The position numbers and the translations under genes were made by a program. From DATELY01 sp035276085 (GTDB lineage: Bacteria; Pseudomonadota; Gammaproteobacteria; Steroidobacterales; Steroidobacteraceae), in the NCBI GenBank assembly GCA_035276085.1, contig DATELY010000025.1, positions 9,228 to 73,227 on the forward strand: 64,000 nt of DNA, read 5' to 3'. Each line of letters starts with the position of its first letter. Positions within the stretch are counted from its first letter, which is position 1. Under the pieces are notes generated by a model. The model saw nothing but the letters and a program-made list of their open reading frames with translations, was not told where the DNA came from and searched no databases. Shown in pieces: positions 43,271 through 53,019 of the stretch.

Positions 43271-44437
43271 ATGACCCGATCATTTCGGCTACAGATGACC
43301 GCACGACAGTTGCTGGAGCGGGCACGCGATATCGTCGGGATCGATATCGTGGATCACGAGGCAGTGGAGCCGCTCGAGATTCTCGTGCAGAGCTTCAACG
43401 AGCAATCGCAGCTGCACGAAGTCGGCGCCCGGCGGATCGAGGCCAAGCTACTGCGCATACTTGGCAATCGGCTGCGGATGATCCGCGACTTCGCCGCGCA
43501 CCCCGAGATCGCCGATCAGCCGATCGTAGCGCCCATCTTCGTCGCTGGATCGATGAGAACCGGCTCGACCAAGGTGCAGCGCATGTTCACCGCCTCGGGC
43601 GACTTCAATTGGCTGCCGCTGTGGAAGACGCTCAATCCCTCTTCTTACACCGGAGTTCCCGGCGAAGATCCAACGGCGCGCATCCGCGATGCCGAGGCGT
43701 ATGTCGAGGAACTCTATGAAGGCAGCCCGGGTGCACGCGCCACGCATGAACAGGGCGCTCAAATGGCCGAAGAGGAGAGCTATATCCTGATGCAGGCCTT
43801 TCGCAGCCCCGGCTACATGGGACTCGCGAATGTTCCGGGGTACCTGCAATGGCTCGGTCAACAAGACATGACCTCGGCCTACCGTTACTTGCGCGACGCG
43901 CTCAAGTACCTGCAGTGGCAGGGTCTGGCCCATCCGGCGCAGCGCTGGTTCCTGAAATGCCCGTTCCACTGCGGGATGGAATCGGTCCTGCGGCAGGTCT
44001 TTCCCGCAGCCCAGCTGATCATCACCCATCGCCCGCCGCAGGAACTGATACCGTCCATTTGCAGCCTGCTGGCTTGCTACATCGAAAGCCACACCCACAC
44101 TCCCACGGTCGATGGCCATGCATTGGTCGCAGGCTTTGCCGCGAGCCTCGAGGCGCACACCGCCTTTCGCAAGGCCAATCCGGACTTTCCCATGCTCGAC
44201 ATCAACTACCGCGACGCGACCGATCGTGTGGAGGAGATCATCCGCCGCGTATACAGTTTCATCGGCGAGCCGCTGCGAGAAGAGTCGCGCGCCCGAATGC
44301 TGACGTGGAACGCGGACAACCCGATCCACCGTCACGGTGGGCACCACTACACCTTGGTCGATTTCGATCTGACCGAAACCGAAATCACGGAGCAGTGTCC
44401 CGAATACATGGCCCTCTATCAGCAGACTTACGGCTGA
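43271..44437 (+). CDS. PAPS-dependent sulfotransferase family protein
   Basis: 388 residues. The 5'-phosphosulfate loop is VAGSMRTGSTKVQRMF (91-106). A second motif region, FPAAQLIITHRPPQELIPSICSLLACY, resembles the 3'-phosphate-binding strand-helix. A typical N-terminal helical part of about 80 residues is present. It would transfer sulfate from PAPS to an alcohol or amine of a small molecule in the cytosol. Large sulfotransferase-like proteins of this type are often found with TonB receptors in catabolic islands; the acceptor is unknown. Confidence 0.82.
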   Translation: MTRSFRLQMTARQLLERARDIVGIDIVDHEAVEPLEILVQSFNEQSQLHEVGARRIEAKLLRILGNRLRMIRDFAAHPEIADQPIVAPIFVAGSMRTGSTKVQRMFTASGDFNWLPLWKTLNPSSYTGVPGEDPTARIRDAEAYVEELYEGSPGARATHEQGAQMAEEESYILMQAFRSPGYMGLANVPGYLQWLGQQDMTSAYRYLRDALKYLQWQGLAHPAQRWFLKCPFHCGMESVLRQVFPAAQLIITHRPPQELIPSICSLLACYIESHTHTPTVDGHALVAGFAASLEAHTAFRKANPDFPMLDINYRDATDRVEEIIRRVYSFIGEPLREESRARMLTWNADNPIHRHGGHHYTLVDFDLTETEITEQCPEYMALYQQTYG

Positions 44438-44844
44438 GGCGACCTGCGTGCTGACTCTCTATCACGCGTCCACCACGACGCTTCGCTACCCGAGCTTCAG
44501 GAGCACCGAGCCGGCTTGATGAGCTCGGCGCAGAGTCGACTGTTCGTTGCCGCGCGCAAGCAACTCATCAGAAGTTCACGCGCCCTTGGCCTTTGAAGCT
44601 GAGAATGTCGCGCGCCTCGGCCGGCATTGCGATCTACAGTAACGCACCGTCTCCATTGATGTTCTCGCGAACTAGCGTTCGGATGTCCGTCCGCATGAAG
44701 CGGCTCGACGGAAGGTCGCAGTCGTCAGCGAATTTTGAGCATTCGAAAGCGGTCGAATAGTCAATAGCTTTGACAATTACATCCAACCCGATGTTGAATG
44801 CGACCCCTGTGATAGCAGGCACTTCAAAATAGTGGGGAAGAACA
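44438..44844 (+). promoter_or_regulatory. Non-coding region upstream of TonB receptor, with candidate promoter
   Basis: 407 bp, AT-richer in its second half, and no credible gene. A minus-strand frame of 62 codons (44634-44822) lacks supporting features. TTGACA at 44770-44775 with TTGAAT at 44794-44799 (18-bp spacing) is a plausible sigma-70 promoter for the receptor gene. GTGGGGAAG at 44832-44840 is its ribosome-binding site. Confidence 0.45.
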
Positions 44845-47022
44845 ATGGAGAAGAAGAAAATGAATGAGGCGTCCTACTTGCGAGCAATGCTTTTGACTCC
44901 TGCATTGCTTGCTCCACTCGCAGCCACCGCACAGCAAACCGAGGCTGAAGGCGGCGAGATTGCCGAAATCATCGTAACGGCCCAGAAGCGATCGGAAAAC
45001 CTGCAGGACGTGCCGATCGCAGTGACGGTGGTCGATGCGGAGGCGCTTTCAGCTGCCGGCATCAGCAAGGTGAACGAGCTTCCGCTCCTGACGCCCGGGT
45101 TGACGATCACAACCCAGGGTGGCGGCGCTCTGCTCCCACGCATCCGCGGTGTGGGCCAATCTGGCGCTCCGCTGGGGGTCGAGAACCCCGTTGGCGTCTA
45201 CGTCGATGGTGTCTATTACGCTTCCGCTACCGGTTCACTGTTCGCCTTGAACAGCATTTCTCAAATTTCCGTCCTGAAAGGTCCACAGGGAACGCTGTTC
45301 GGCCGCAATGCCACAGGTGGCGTCATCCAGGTCACCACGCTCGATCCCTCCAGCGATTTTGGGGGCAACACATCCGTGACGCTCGGCAACCGCGAGACCT
45401 ATGGCGGATCGTTCTACGTCACGGGCGGCCTGGCCCCGAACGTCGCTGCAGATCTGACCGGCTACTACAATGACCAACGTCATGGCAACGGCCGGAACCT
45501 TGCCACTGATGAGTATGCCGGCACCGCCAAGGATGTTGCCTTTCGAGGCAAGCTAAAGGCGGACGTTGGGGAGGCGACAACGCTCAGGTTAGCGGCTGAC
45601 TATTCGCGTACCCGTGCAGCTCAGCCTGCATACCGGTCGGAATACGGCACGTTGCCCATCAACAAAATCCCCTTTGATGGGGGGAAATTCGATATCGAGT
45701 CGGACACCCAGCCTCTCAATATCACCAAACAGGCCGGGACATCTGTCACCGTCGACCATGATCTCGGAGACGCGAAGCTGAGTTCCATCAGCGCTTATCG
45801 CTCGGTGGAGAATTCCGGCGCGCTCGACAATGACGGGCTTCCCGCTCCGACGACCATCTTCCTTCCGGATGCTCAAACGCTTGTCACGGCTCACTCACAT
45901 GAGCGGACGTTCTCCCAGGAGCTGCAGCTTTCATCGGACGGTAGCGGGCCCCTCGAGTGGACTGCCGGGCTATATTACTTTCAGATGAAAGCGAATTACG
46001 ATCCGCCCGTCATCATCGATCAATTGAACGGTCTGTCGGTTCTCACGCTTGATTCGGATCTCACTACGAAAGCCTATGCGGGATACGCCCAAGCTACCTA
46101 CGCGGTTTCGGATCGCTCGAATGTAACGGCGGGATTGCGTTACACCGAGGAAGATCGCGATATCAGCGGAGATCTGGCCATTGACATTGCTGGAACGCAG
46201 GTCCTCTTCATTCCGAGTACCGGCAGCGTCAACAAGGGTCAGTTCACTTGGCGGCTGGCGGCGGACTATCGCCCAAGCGACCAGATGCTGGCGTACGTCT
46301 CCTACAACCGCGGCTTCAAGAGCGGTGGCTTCAACCCGACTGAAATCCCGTTCAACAGTTTCCAACCGGAACAGATCGACGCGTATGAGACGGGTCTGAA
46401 GCTCGACTTGCTGGATCGTCGTCTGCGCGTGAACCCGTCCATCTTCTACTACGACTACACCAATCTTCAGGCGACGATCTTTCAGGGCGGCGTGCTGATG
46501 ACGCAGAACGCCGCGACAGCCGAGATTTACGGTCTGGATTTGGATCTGCAGGCTGCGGTTTCCTCACGGTTGACACTCACCGGCGGCCTTTCCGTTCTGC
46601 ACGCGCGCTACGGACGGTACCGCGGCGCGCAGATCTCGACGCCGGATCTCGTGAACGGAGGCAACCTCATCACTGCGGCCGACATCCGCGATACGCGGCT
46701 GACCAACACACCCGACTGGACTCTCAATGCGGGTGCCGAGTACGCCATTCCGCTGGGTGGACACGAGATCACCTTGAGCACCAATTATTATTACAACGAT
46801 GGGTTCTTCAACGACGCTGAAAATCGTCAGCAGCAGGACGGCTACCATCTCGTCAATGCCTCCATCGAATACAAATCCGACAAGGGATATCGTGTTTCGG
46901 CCTGGGCCAAGAACATCGGCAACACCGTTTACGGTTCCCAGCTGTACACGAGCGCGGCAGGAGACAAGATCCAGGTCGGACCACGGCGCACATTCGGCAT
47001 AACGCTGGGTATGGACTTTTGA
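44845..47022 (+). CDS. TonB-dependent outer-membrane receptor
   Basis: 725 residues. The signal peptide ends LAATAQQ; the TonB box region is EIIVTAQKR. The plug domain (about 45-155) has PLLTPGLTI, RIRGVGQ, GVYVDGVYY and LKGPQGTLFGRNATGGVI. A 22-strand barrel follows and ends with the terminal Phe typical of outer-membrane proteins (GMDF). It imports a ligand across the outer membrane with TonB/ExbBD energy. The downstream tannase start overlaps its stop codon (TTGA), so ligand uptake and ester cleavage appear linked; a phenolic ester or conjugate is the simplest guess. Confidence 0.92.
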   Translation: MEKKKMNEASYLRAMLLTPALLAPLAATAQQTEAEGGEIAEIIVTAQKRSENLQDVPIAVTVVDAEALSAAGISKVNELPLLTPGLTITTQGGGALLPRIRGVGQSGAPLGVENPVGVYVDGVYYASATGSLFALNSISQISVLKGPQGTLFGRNATGGVIQVTTLDPSSDFGGNTSVTLGNRETYGGSFYVTGGLAPNVAADLTGYYNDQRHGNGRNLATDEYAGTAKDVAFRGKLKADVGEATTLRLAADYSRTRAAQPAYRSEYGTLPINKIPFDGGKFDIESDTQPLNITKQAGTSVTVDHDLGDAKLSSISAYRSVENSGALDNDGLPAPTTIFLPDAQTLVTAHSHERTFSQELQLSSDGSGPLEWTAGLYYFQMKANYDPPVIIDQLNGLSVLTLDSDLTTKAYAGYAQATYAVSDRSNVTAGLRYTEEDRDISGDLAIDIAGTQVLFIPSTGSVNKGQFTWRLAADYRPSDQMLAYVSYNRGFKSGGFNPTEIPFNSFQPEQIDAYETGLKLDLLDRRLRVNPSIFYYDYTNLQATIFQGGVLMTQNAATAEIYGLDLDLQAAVSSRLTLTGGLSVLHARYGRYRGAQISTPDLVNGGNLITAADIRDTRLTNTPDWTLNAGAEYAIPLGGHEITLSTNYYYNDGFFNDAENRQQQDGYHLVNASIEYKSDKGYRVSAWAKNIGNTVYGSQLYTSAAGDKIQVGPRRTFGITLGMDF

Positions 47023-48620
47023 TCGAGGGCACTCTTTCGCAGCGAGTTCTCGCGGAGCCTTATTCGCTGCGACAACACGTCTTGAAAGCGGCCCTCGTTG
47101 CGTCCGCAGGCTATTCGGCTCTTGGCTTCGTGCCGTCCGGATCTGCTCTAGCGGCGTCGGCATTGCCTGCGGTTTGCTCGCAAGAGCGATTGCAGGAGAT
47201 CTTTGGTTCTGCGGCGAAGGTCGACACCGTCACCAAGGTCGCCTCGGATACGCAACAGGCCCATTGCTCCGTTGCCGGACACATCGAACGCGATGGCAGG
47301 ATAGGGTTCACGCTCGGACTACCCGACCGGTGGAACCGTAAATTCCTGTTTGTCGGCGTGGGCGGGTTTGCTGGCAAGGCCGCGCCTCTGGATGTCGGAC
47401 TTGCCAGAGGCTATGCGACGGCGTCGACCGACACAGGCCATACGGGCCATTCGACGAATGCCAGATGGGCGCTCGGCAACCCTGGCGCGGTTCGCAACTA
47501 TTTCGAAGTTGCGGTCGAGATTGCCGCGGCGACGACGAAGCAGGCGACGGCCGCATATTACGGATCTCTCCCCACCCATGCCTATTACGACGGCTGTTCC
47601 GGCGGCGGGCGCCAAGGCCTGGTTGAGGCACAACGATTCCCCGATGCATTCGATGGCGTGATCTCAGGGGCGCCAGCGTGGAATTTCACCAAGGTCATGG
47701 CTCAGTTTGTGGAGAACACCAAGTTCATCCGCCAAGCGCCTCAAAATCGGATTCCACCGGAAGTCTTCAGCGCCATCGACCGTGAAGTGCTACGCCAGTG
47801 TGACAAGGTGGACGGCGTCATCGACGGGATCATCATGGACCCGCCGGCGTGCAAAGCCGATCTTCGCAAGTTGCTCTGCAAACCCAACACGACGTCGTCG
47901 AGTTGTCTGTCCGAAGTGCAGCTGGAGGTGGTCACGCAACTGACGCAGCCGAACTATGCGCAGCCGGATTCAGGCTTTCACGGCCTGGTCCTCACCGGAA
48001 CCGATGGCCAGGACCTTGGCTGGTATCCCTGGCATTTCGGTCCCCCGCCCGCCTTTCCGGGATTGGAGCTGCCGGCCGACCAATCGATTGCCGCACAGCT
48101 GGGGATAGAATTCATCCGCAATATGGTGATGAATGATCCGGGATACGACTGGACGCAGTTTACGATCGCCAAGGACTTCATAACTTTCGACCAGGTATTG
48201 GGTGACCTCCCCAATGCCGACGACACGAACATGAATGCGTTCTTCCGGCGAGGAGGCAAGCTGCTTCTGTGGCACGGCTGGGCCGATCCCGGCATCCCAC
48301 CCGGCATGTCGATCGAACTCTACGATCGTATTCGGCGCGACACGAAGGGGCCTCTAGCGGAACCTGTCGACGCATCGGTCAAGCTATTCATGGTGCCTGG
48401 TATGCAGCATTGCGCGACGGGCTCCGGGCTGACCGAATTCGATCGTCTGTCCGCGCTCGAAGCGTGGGTCGAGCGCGGCGAAGCTCCCGAAACGATCTTG
48501 GCGACGCAGATGACCGCCGGCCGGCCAACGCGAACCCGCCCGCTCTGCCCCTATCCCAAGGTCGCGCGGTTCAAGGACAAGGGTAATCCCGACACGGCAA
48601 GCAGTTTTGAATGTCGCTGA
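47019..48620 (+). CDS. Exported tannase/feruloyl esterase family protein
   Basis: 533 residues from a TTG that overlaps the receptor stop by 4 bp; no in-frame ATG lies before the conserved region. A signal-peptide-like stretch (HVLKAALVASAGYSALGFVPSGSALA) precedes the mature domain. The CS-D-HC signature of the family is present: Cys193-Ser194 in DGCSGGGRQG, Asp in WHGWADPG, and His-Cys in GMQHC near 464-465. The two cysteines should form a disulfide next to the catalytic Ser and His. It hydrolyses aromatic carboxylic esters such as gallate or ferulate esters, probably in the periplasm. Confidence 0.88.
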   Translation: MIEGTLSQRVLAEPYSLRQHVLKAALVASAGYSALGFVPSGSALAASALPAVCSQERLQEIFGSAAKVDTVTKVASDTQQAHCSVAGHIERDGRIGFTLGLPDRWNRKFLFVGVGGFAGKAAPLDVGLARGYATASTDTGHTGHSTNARWALGNPGAVRNYFEVAVEIAAATTKQATAAYYGSLPTHAYYDGCSGGGRQGLVEAQRFPDAFDGVISGAPAWNFTKVMAQFVENTKFIRQAPQNRIPPEVFSAIDREVLRQCDKVDGVIDGIIMDPPACKADLRKLLCKPNTTSSSCLSEVQLEVVTQLTQPNYAQPDSGFHGLVLTGTDGQDLGWYPWHFGPPPAFPGLELPADQSIAAQLGIEFIRNMVMNDPGYDWTQFTIAKDFITFDQVLGDLPNADDTNMNAFFRRGGKLLLWHGWADPGIPPGMSIELYDRIRRDTKGPLAEPVDASVKLFMVPGMQHCATGSGLTEFDRLSALEAWVERGEAPETILATQMTAGRPTRTRPLCPYPKVARFKDKGNPDTASSFECR

Positions 48621-48651
48621 CGCAGCAGCACCGCTGCGCCCGGAAGAACGG

Positions 48652-48670
48652 GAGGGGTTGATCCCCTCCT
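48652..48670. terminator. Hairpin between convergent tannase and RND genes
   Basis: GGAGGGG-TTGAT-CCCCTCC, a 7-bp perfect stem with a 5-base loop, 32 bp after the tannase stop. No clear T-run follows, so it is terminator-like only. Nothing else is seen in 48621-48823. Confidence 0.45.
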
Positions 48671-48823
48671 ACATCACACTCCGCGCTGAACTGGGCAGCA
48701 CGAGTCTCGTTGACGCGGGGCGACGCGCGCTGCCTGTATTGCTGCTCTTAGAGAGGCAGACAACCACGACTACGGCCCATTGTTCGCGTTCGAGCGATTC
48801 GCTCGAATGTCGTTGCTCTGTCC

Positions 48824-51800
48824 TTACACCACCTGTCCGCTCGAGTGCTTCACAGGTACCCGATACCAAGCGGCGTATAGCGCAGGCAGGAATAGCAACG
48901 TGAGTACGGTAGCAATCAACAATCCACCCATCATCGCGTATGCCATCGGCCCCCAGAACACATCGCCCGCAATCGGAATCAGGCCGAGAATTGCCGCCGA
49001 CGCAGTAAGCAGGATGGGCCGCAACCGGTGCATCGTCGCTTCGACGATCGCATCCCCACGCTCCATGCCCGCTTCCTCGCTCTCCTTGATCTGCGCCATC
49101 AACACCACGGAGTTGCGGATGATCATGCCCGTGAGCGCAAACACGCCGAGCATCGCCACGAACCCGACCGGCTTGCCGCTCACGAGCAGCGCGAGTGACA
49201 CGCCCACGAGGCCCAGCGGCGCGGTGAGCACCACGAGCAGCAGCTTCTGTGTGCTGTGCAGCTGGATCATCAGAACGAACAGCATGATGAGCGCCGTCAC
49301 CGGCAGCACCGCAAAGACGGACTTCTGCCCCTTCGCGCTTTCGCCCACTGCGCCACCCACTTCGATGCGATATCCCGGCGGCAGACTCCTGCGCACCTCC
49401 GCCATGGGCTTCTCGAGCTCGCCGACCACCGTTGCCGCCTGCACGCCCGGCACGAGGCTCGCTTGCACGGTGATCGTGGGCAAGCGCTCACGCCGCCAGA
49501 TGATGGATTCCTCGAGGCCATACGCGAACGTCGCCACCTGCTCGAGCGGCACCGAATTGCCATTCGGCAAGTTGATGCCGAGGTCGCGCAGGCTCTGGAC
49601 GTCGCCGCGATCGCGCGCCTGCGCGCGACCGATGACGTCGATGAGATAAATGTCGTCGCGAAGCTGCGTCACGGTGCGCCCGGAAAGCCCGGCGTTCAGC
49701 GCCAGCGACACTTGTTCCGAGGTCAGCCCCAACAACCGCGCTTTGTCCTGATCGATCTGCAACTGGATCGACTTGCTGCGCTCGTTCCAGTCGAAGTTGA
49801 CGGTACGCGCCTGCGAGTTCTCGCGGATGTGCTGCGCCACCTGTTCGGACACCCGCCGCACCCCCGCGATATCCGGCCCCATCACGCGATACTGGATCGG
49901 CCAGTCCACCGGCGGTCCCAGCTGCAGCGGCTGGACACGGCCGAGCAAGCTGTCGAAGTCGTTGTCGAGCGCACGTTCGAGGCGCGACTGCACCTGATCC
50001 CGGACTTCGTTATTGCGAGTAACGACGATCGCCTGCGCGAAGTTCGCGTTCTCGAGCTGCACGTTGAGCGGTAGATAGAAACGCACCGCGCCCGAGCCCA
50101 CGTAGAACGTGTGATAAAGAACGTCTGGATCGGCTTTCAGGATTTTCTCCAACCGCCCAACTTCGCGCTGCGTGGCCTTGATCGACGCATTCTGGGCGAG
50201 CCGCAGGTCCACGAGCAGCTCCGGCCGGTTCGACGCGGGGAAGAACTGGTTCTCGATCAACCCGAACAGCGCGACCGAAATCGCAAACGCCGCCGCCGTG
50301 CCGCCAATCACGAGTTTGCGTCGCTGGAGCGCGGTGGTGAGCACACCGCGGAACCAGCGCGTCAGGCGCCCTTCTGCCGCGGCGTGAGCTCCATGCTCGC
50401 CGGCGCCCGGCTGCTCCTTCAGCAGTGCCGTTCCAATGTAAGGAGTGAAGATGACGGCCACGACCCAGGAAACGAGCAGCGCGATCGTCACAACCGCGAA
50501 CAGGGTGAAACAATATTCGCCCGCGGAACTCTTCGCAAAACCAACCGGGAGGAAGCCCGCAACCGACACCAGCGTGCCGGTCAGCATCGGGAAAGCGGTG
50601 GACGTGTAGGCGAAAGTGGCGGCGCGAAACTTGTCGAAGCCCTCCTCCAGCTTCTTGACCATCATTTCAACGGCGATCATCGCGTCATCCACCAGCAAGC
50701 CCAGCGCGATGACGAGTGCGCCGAGCGAGATGCGTTGCAGGTCGATGGAAAGAATGTCCATGAAGACGAACGTGATCGCCAGTACCAGCGGAATGCTGAT
50801 GGCCACGACCATGCCCGCACGCAGTCCCAGGCTCACGAAGCTCACGAGCAACACGATGACGACGGCCTCCATCAGCGCTTGGGTGAACTCGCCGACGGAC
50901 TCTTCCACCACGTGCGGTTGATTGGCGATCAAGTGAGGATCCATGCCCACGGGCAGGTCGGCCTGGATACGTGCCATGGTCATGCTCAAGGCGCGGCCCA
51001 TGTCCAGGATGTTCCCGCCCTTCGACATCGTTACACCGATGCCGATGGACGGCTGGCCGTTGTAGCGGAACTGCGGTGCGGGTGGGTCTTCGTAACCGCG
51101 GCTGACGGTGGCGATGTCCCGCAACCGAAGCTGCCGGTCCCCAGCCCGGATCGACACGTTCTCCAGCGCCCGCACCGAATCCAGCGCACCACTCACGCGC
51201 ACGGCGATGCGTTCGTTGGACGTTTCGACGGTACCCGACGCGATCACCGAGTTTTGGCTGCGAAGCGTCTCTGCGATGCGGTCGGTCGTGATACCGAGGC
51301 CCGCGAGCTGGCGCGTGGAGACATCGACGTTGAAGACTTCGTCCTGCACGCCGATCAGGTCCACCTTGCCCACGTTCGGTACTCGCAGCAGTTCTGCGCG
51401 GATGAACTCGGCGTAATCCCGTTGCTCGCGGTAGCTGAACCCGTCGCTGGTCAGCGCGTAGATCACGCCATACACATCGCCGAATTCGTCGTTGAAGAAC
51501 GGGCCTATCGTTCCAGTCGGCAGCGTGCCGCGGATGTCCCCTATCTTCTTGCGCACCTGGTACCACTGATCCGGCACCACACCCGGCGGTGTGCTGTCCT
51601 GCAGATTGACGAACAGCGTGCTCTCACCGGGCTTTGTGAAGCTGGTCACCACATCGAGGTATTGCAGGGATTCGAGCGATTTTTCCAGACGGTCCGTGAC
51701 CTGCTTCGCCATCTGCGCCGCGTCCGCGCCCGGCCACAACGCGCGCACGACCATCACCTTGATCGTGAAGGGAGGATCTTCATCGCGACCCAGCGCGCGA

Positions 51801-51925
51801 TACGAGATGAAGCCCGCGAGCAAGAGCACGGCCATCATGAAGCCGACAAACGGCTTGTGCAGGAGTGCCCAGGCGGAAGCGTTGAAACCCTGTGCGTGCC
51901 CAGCGGCATGCGGCTCCACATTCAT
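48824..51925 (-). CDS. RND-family efflux permease of the second tripartite system
   Basis: 1033 residues, 12 predicted helices with two large periplasmic loops. GRDEDPPFTIKVMVVRALWPGA after the first helix marks the EDP-type HAE branch rather than classic AcrB. The proton-relay pair is present in LLVDDAMIAVEMMVKKLEE. It exports an unknown substrate with the adaptor encoded immediately upstream (ATGA overlap) and the fused SBP-TolC protein. It is convergent with the tannase gene. Confidence 0.93.
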   Translation of the reverse strand: MNVEPHAAGHAQGFNASAWALLHKPFVGFMMAVLLLAGFISYRALGRDEDPPFTIKVMVVRALWPGADAAQMAKQVTDRLEKSLESLQYLDVVTSFTKPGESTLFVNLQDSTPPGVVPDQWYQVRKKIGDIRGTLPTGTIGPFFNDEFGDVYGVIYALTSDGFSYREQRDYAEFIRAELLRVPNVGKVDLIGVQDEVFNVDVSTRQLAGLGITTDRIAETLRSQNSVIASGTVETSNERIAVRVSGALDSVRALENVSIRAGDRQLRLRDIATVSRGYEDPPAPQFRYNGQPSIGIGVTMSKGGNILDMGRALSMTMARIQADLPVGMDPHLIANQPHVVEESVGEFTQALMEAVVIVLLVSFVSLGLRAGMVVAISIPLVLAITFVFMDILSIDLQRISLGALVIALGLLVDDAMIAVEMMVKKLEEGFDKFRAATFAYTSTAFPMLTGTLVSVAGFLPVGFAKSSAGEYCFTLFAVVTIALLVSWVVAVIFTPYIGTALLKEQPGAGEHGAHAAAEGRLTRWFRGVLTTALQRRKLVIGGTAAAFAISVALFGLIENQFFPASNRPELLVDLRLAQNASIKATQREVGRLEKILKADPDVLYHTFYVGSGAVRFYLPLNVQLENANFAQAIVVTRNNEVRDQVQSRLERALDNDFDSLLGRVQPLQLGPPVDWPIQYRVMGPDIAGVRRVSEQVAQHIRENSQARTVNFDWNERSKSIQLQIDQDKARLLGLTSEQVSLALNAGLSGRTVTQLRDDIYLIDVIGRAQARDRGDVQSLRDLGINLPNGNSVPLEQVATFAYGLEESIIWRRERLPTITVQASLVPGVQAATVVGELEKPMAEVRRSLPPGYRIEVGGAVGESAKGQKSVFAVLPVTALIMLFVLMIQLHSTQKLLLVVLTAPLGLVGVSLALLVSGKPVGFVAMLGVFALTGMIIRNSVVLMAQIKESEEAGMERGDAIVEATMHRLRPILLTASAAILGLIPIAGDVFWGPMAYAMMGGLLIATVLTLLFLPALYAAWYRVPVKHSSGQVV

Positions 51926-53019
51926 GGCGTCTGCTCGCCGAGCAGCCGCACTTTCTGGCCCACCGCAAGCCGGTGCACGCCTGCCGTGACCACACGATCG
52001 CCGCGCTTCAGACCGGACTCGATGATCACTCGATCAGAGTCATATCGCTCGACCTGCACCGGGCGCAGCTCGAGGGTGAGATCCTGCCTCACGACCCACG
52101 TTGCCGTGCCGTTGTCCTTCTGAAACAGCGCGGTCGCCGGCAGCGAAACGCTGGAGCTCTCCTCCCGCTGCGGCACACTCACCACAACGTTCATGCCGAG
52201 GCGCAGATTCCACTTTGGTATCGGGATGGACGCCTTGACCTGATAGGTGCGCGTGACCGGATCAGCGCTCGGGGATATCTCACGCACGCGCGCGGGATAT
52301 TGCGCGGCGGGTGACGAGAGCAGCGCGAACCGCACATCCGACCTGCCGCGCATCTCATCGATACGGCTGTCCGGCACATCGAATACCACTTCGAGCTCAC
52401 CCGCGCGAGCGACGCTCATGACACGCTGGCCGGGCGAAACCACCGAGCCCTCTTCCGCCGTGATGCGCGTGACAACGCCATCCTGGTCCGCGCGCAATGT
52501 CGTGTAGCTGAGCCTCTGCTCGTTCAGGCGCAGGTCGGCTGTGGCCTGCTCGAGGCGCGACTGCGCCGTTTTCGTCGCGGTCTGCTGCGCGACGTAGTTC
52601 GCGCGGGTCGTGAGGCCGCGTTCGAGCAGGTCCCGGAAGCGAGCTTCATCCGTGCGCGCACGCTCAAAGTCCGCGCGCGCCGCAGCCACCGCCGAGCGCG
52701 CGGCATCCACGCCGAGCGACTGATCCGTGGGGTCGATGCGCGCGAGAACAGCGCCCTTCTTCACGTTGGCGCCCACATCGACCACGCGGCTCACCAGCTT
52801 GCCACCGACCTGGAAACTCAAGTCCGTTTCATAACGCGAACGAATTTCTCCGGTGTAGGTACTGGCGTCTCTGAGCGAATTGCCCGCCACCACGAAGGTG
52901 CGCACAGGCCTGGGAGGCGCGGCCGGTGCGTCGTGCTTCGAGCACGACACGGTCGAGATGCACAGCGCCGCAATGAGAGCGGCCATGAGCGGGGAATGAC
53001 GCGTGTTTGGGTCTTTCAT
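51922..53019 (-). CDS. RND periplasmic adaptor lipoprotein of the second system
   Basis: 365 residues from the ATG at 53019, which overlaps the stop of the upstream SBP-TolC gene; the extension to 53061 is rejected. The lipobox STVSC gives Cys26. A lipoyl half (LSFQVGGKLVSRVVDVGANVKKG), a coiled hairpin (AAARADFERARTDEARFRDLLERG) and beta-barrel/membrane-proximal domains follow. It links the RND pump to the outer-membrane channel. The stop overlaps the pump start by 4 bp, so the three genes form one coupled unit. Confidence 0.93.
   Translation of the reverse strand: MKDPNTRHSPLMAALIAALCISTVSCSKHDAPAAPPRPVRTFVVAGNSLRDASTYTGEIRSRYETDLSFQVGGKLVSRVVDVGANVKKGAVLARIDPTDQSLGVDAARSAVAAARADFERARTDEARFRDLLERGLTTRANYVAQQTATKTAQSRLEQATADLRLNEQRLSYTTLRADQDGVVTRITAEEGSVVSPGQRVMSVARAGELEVVFDVPDSRIDEMRGRSDVRFALLSSPAAQYPARVREISPSADPVTRTYQVKASIPIPKWNLRLGMNVVVSVPQREESSSVSLPATALFQKDNGTATWVVRQDLTLELRPVQVERYDSDRVIIESGLKRGDRVVTAGVHRLAVGQKVRLLGEQTP

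Noticed and set aside
44634..44822. A 62-codon minus-strand frame in the TonB receptor promoter region
   Set aside because: No ribosome-binding site, no recognisable motif, and it overlaps the likely promoter of the receptor gene.
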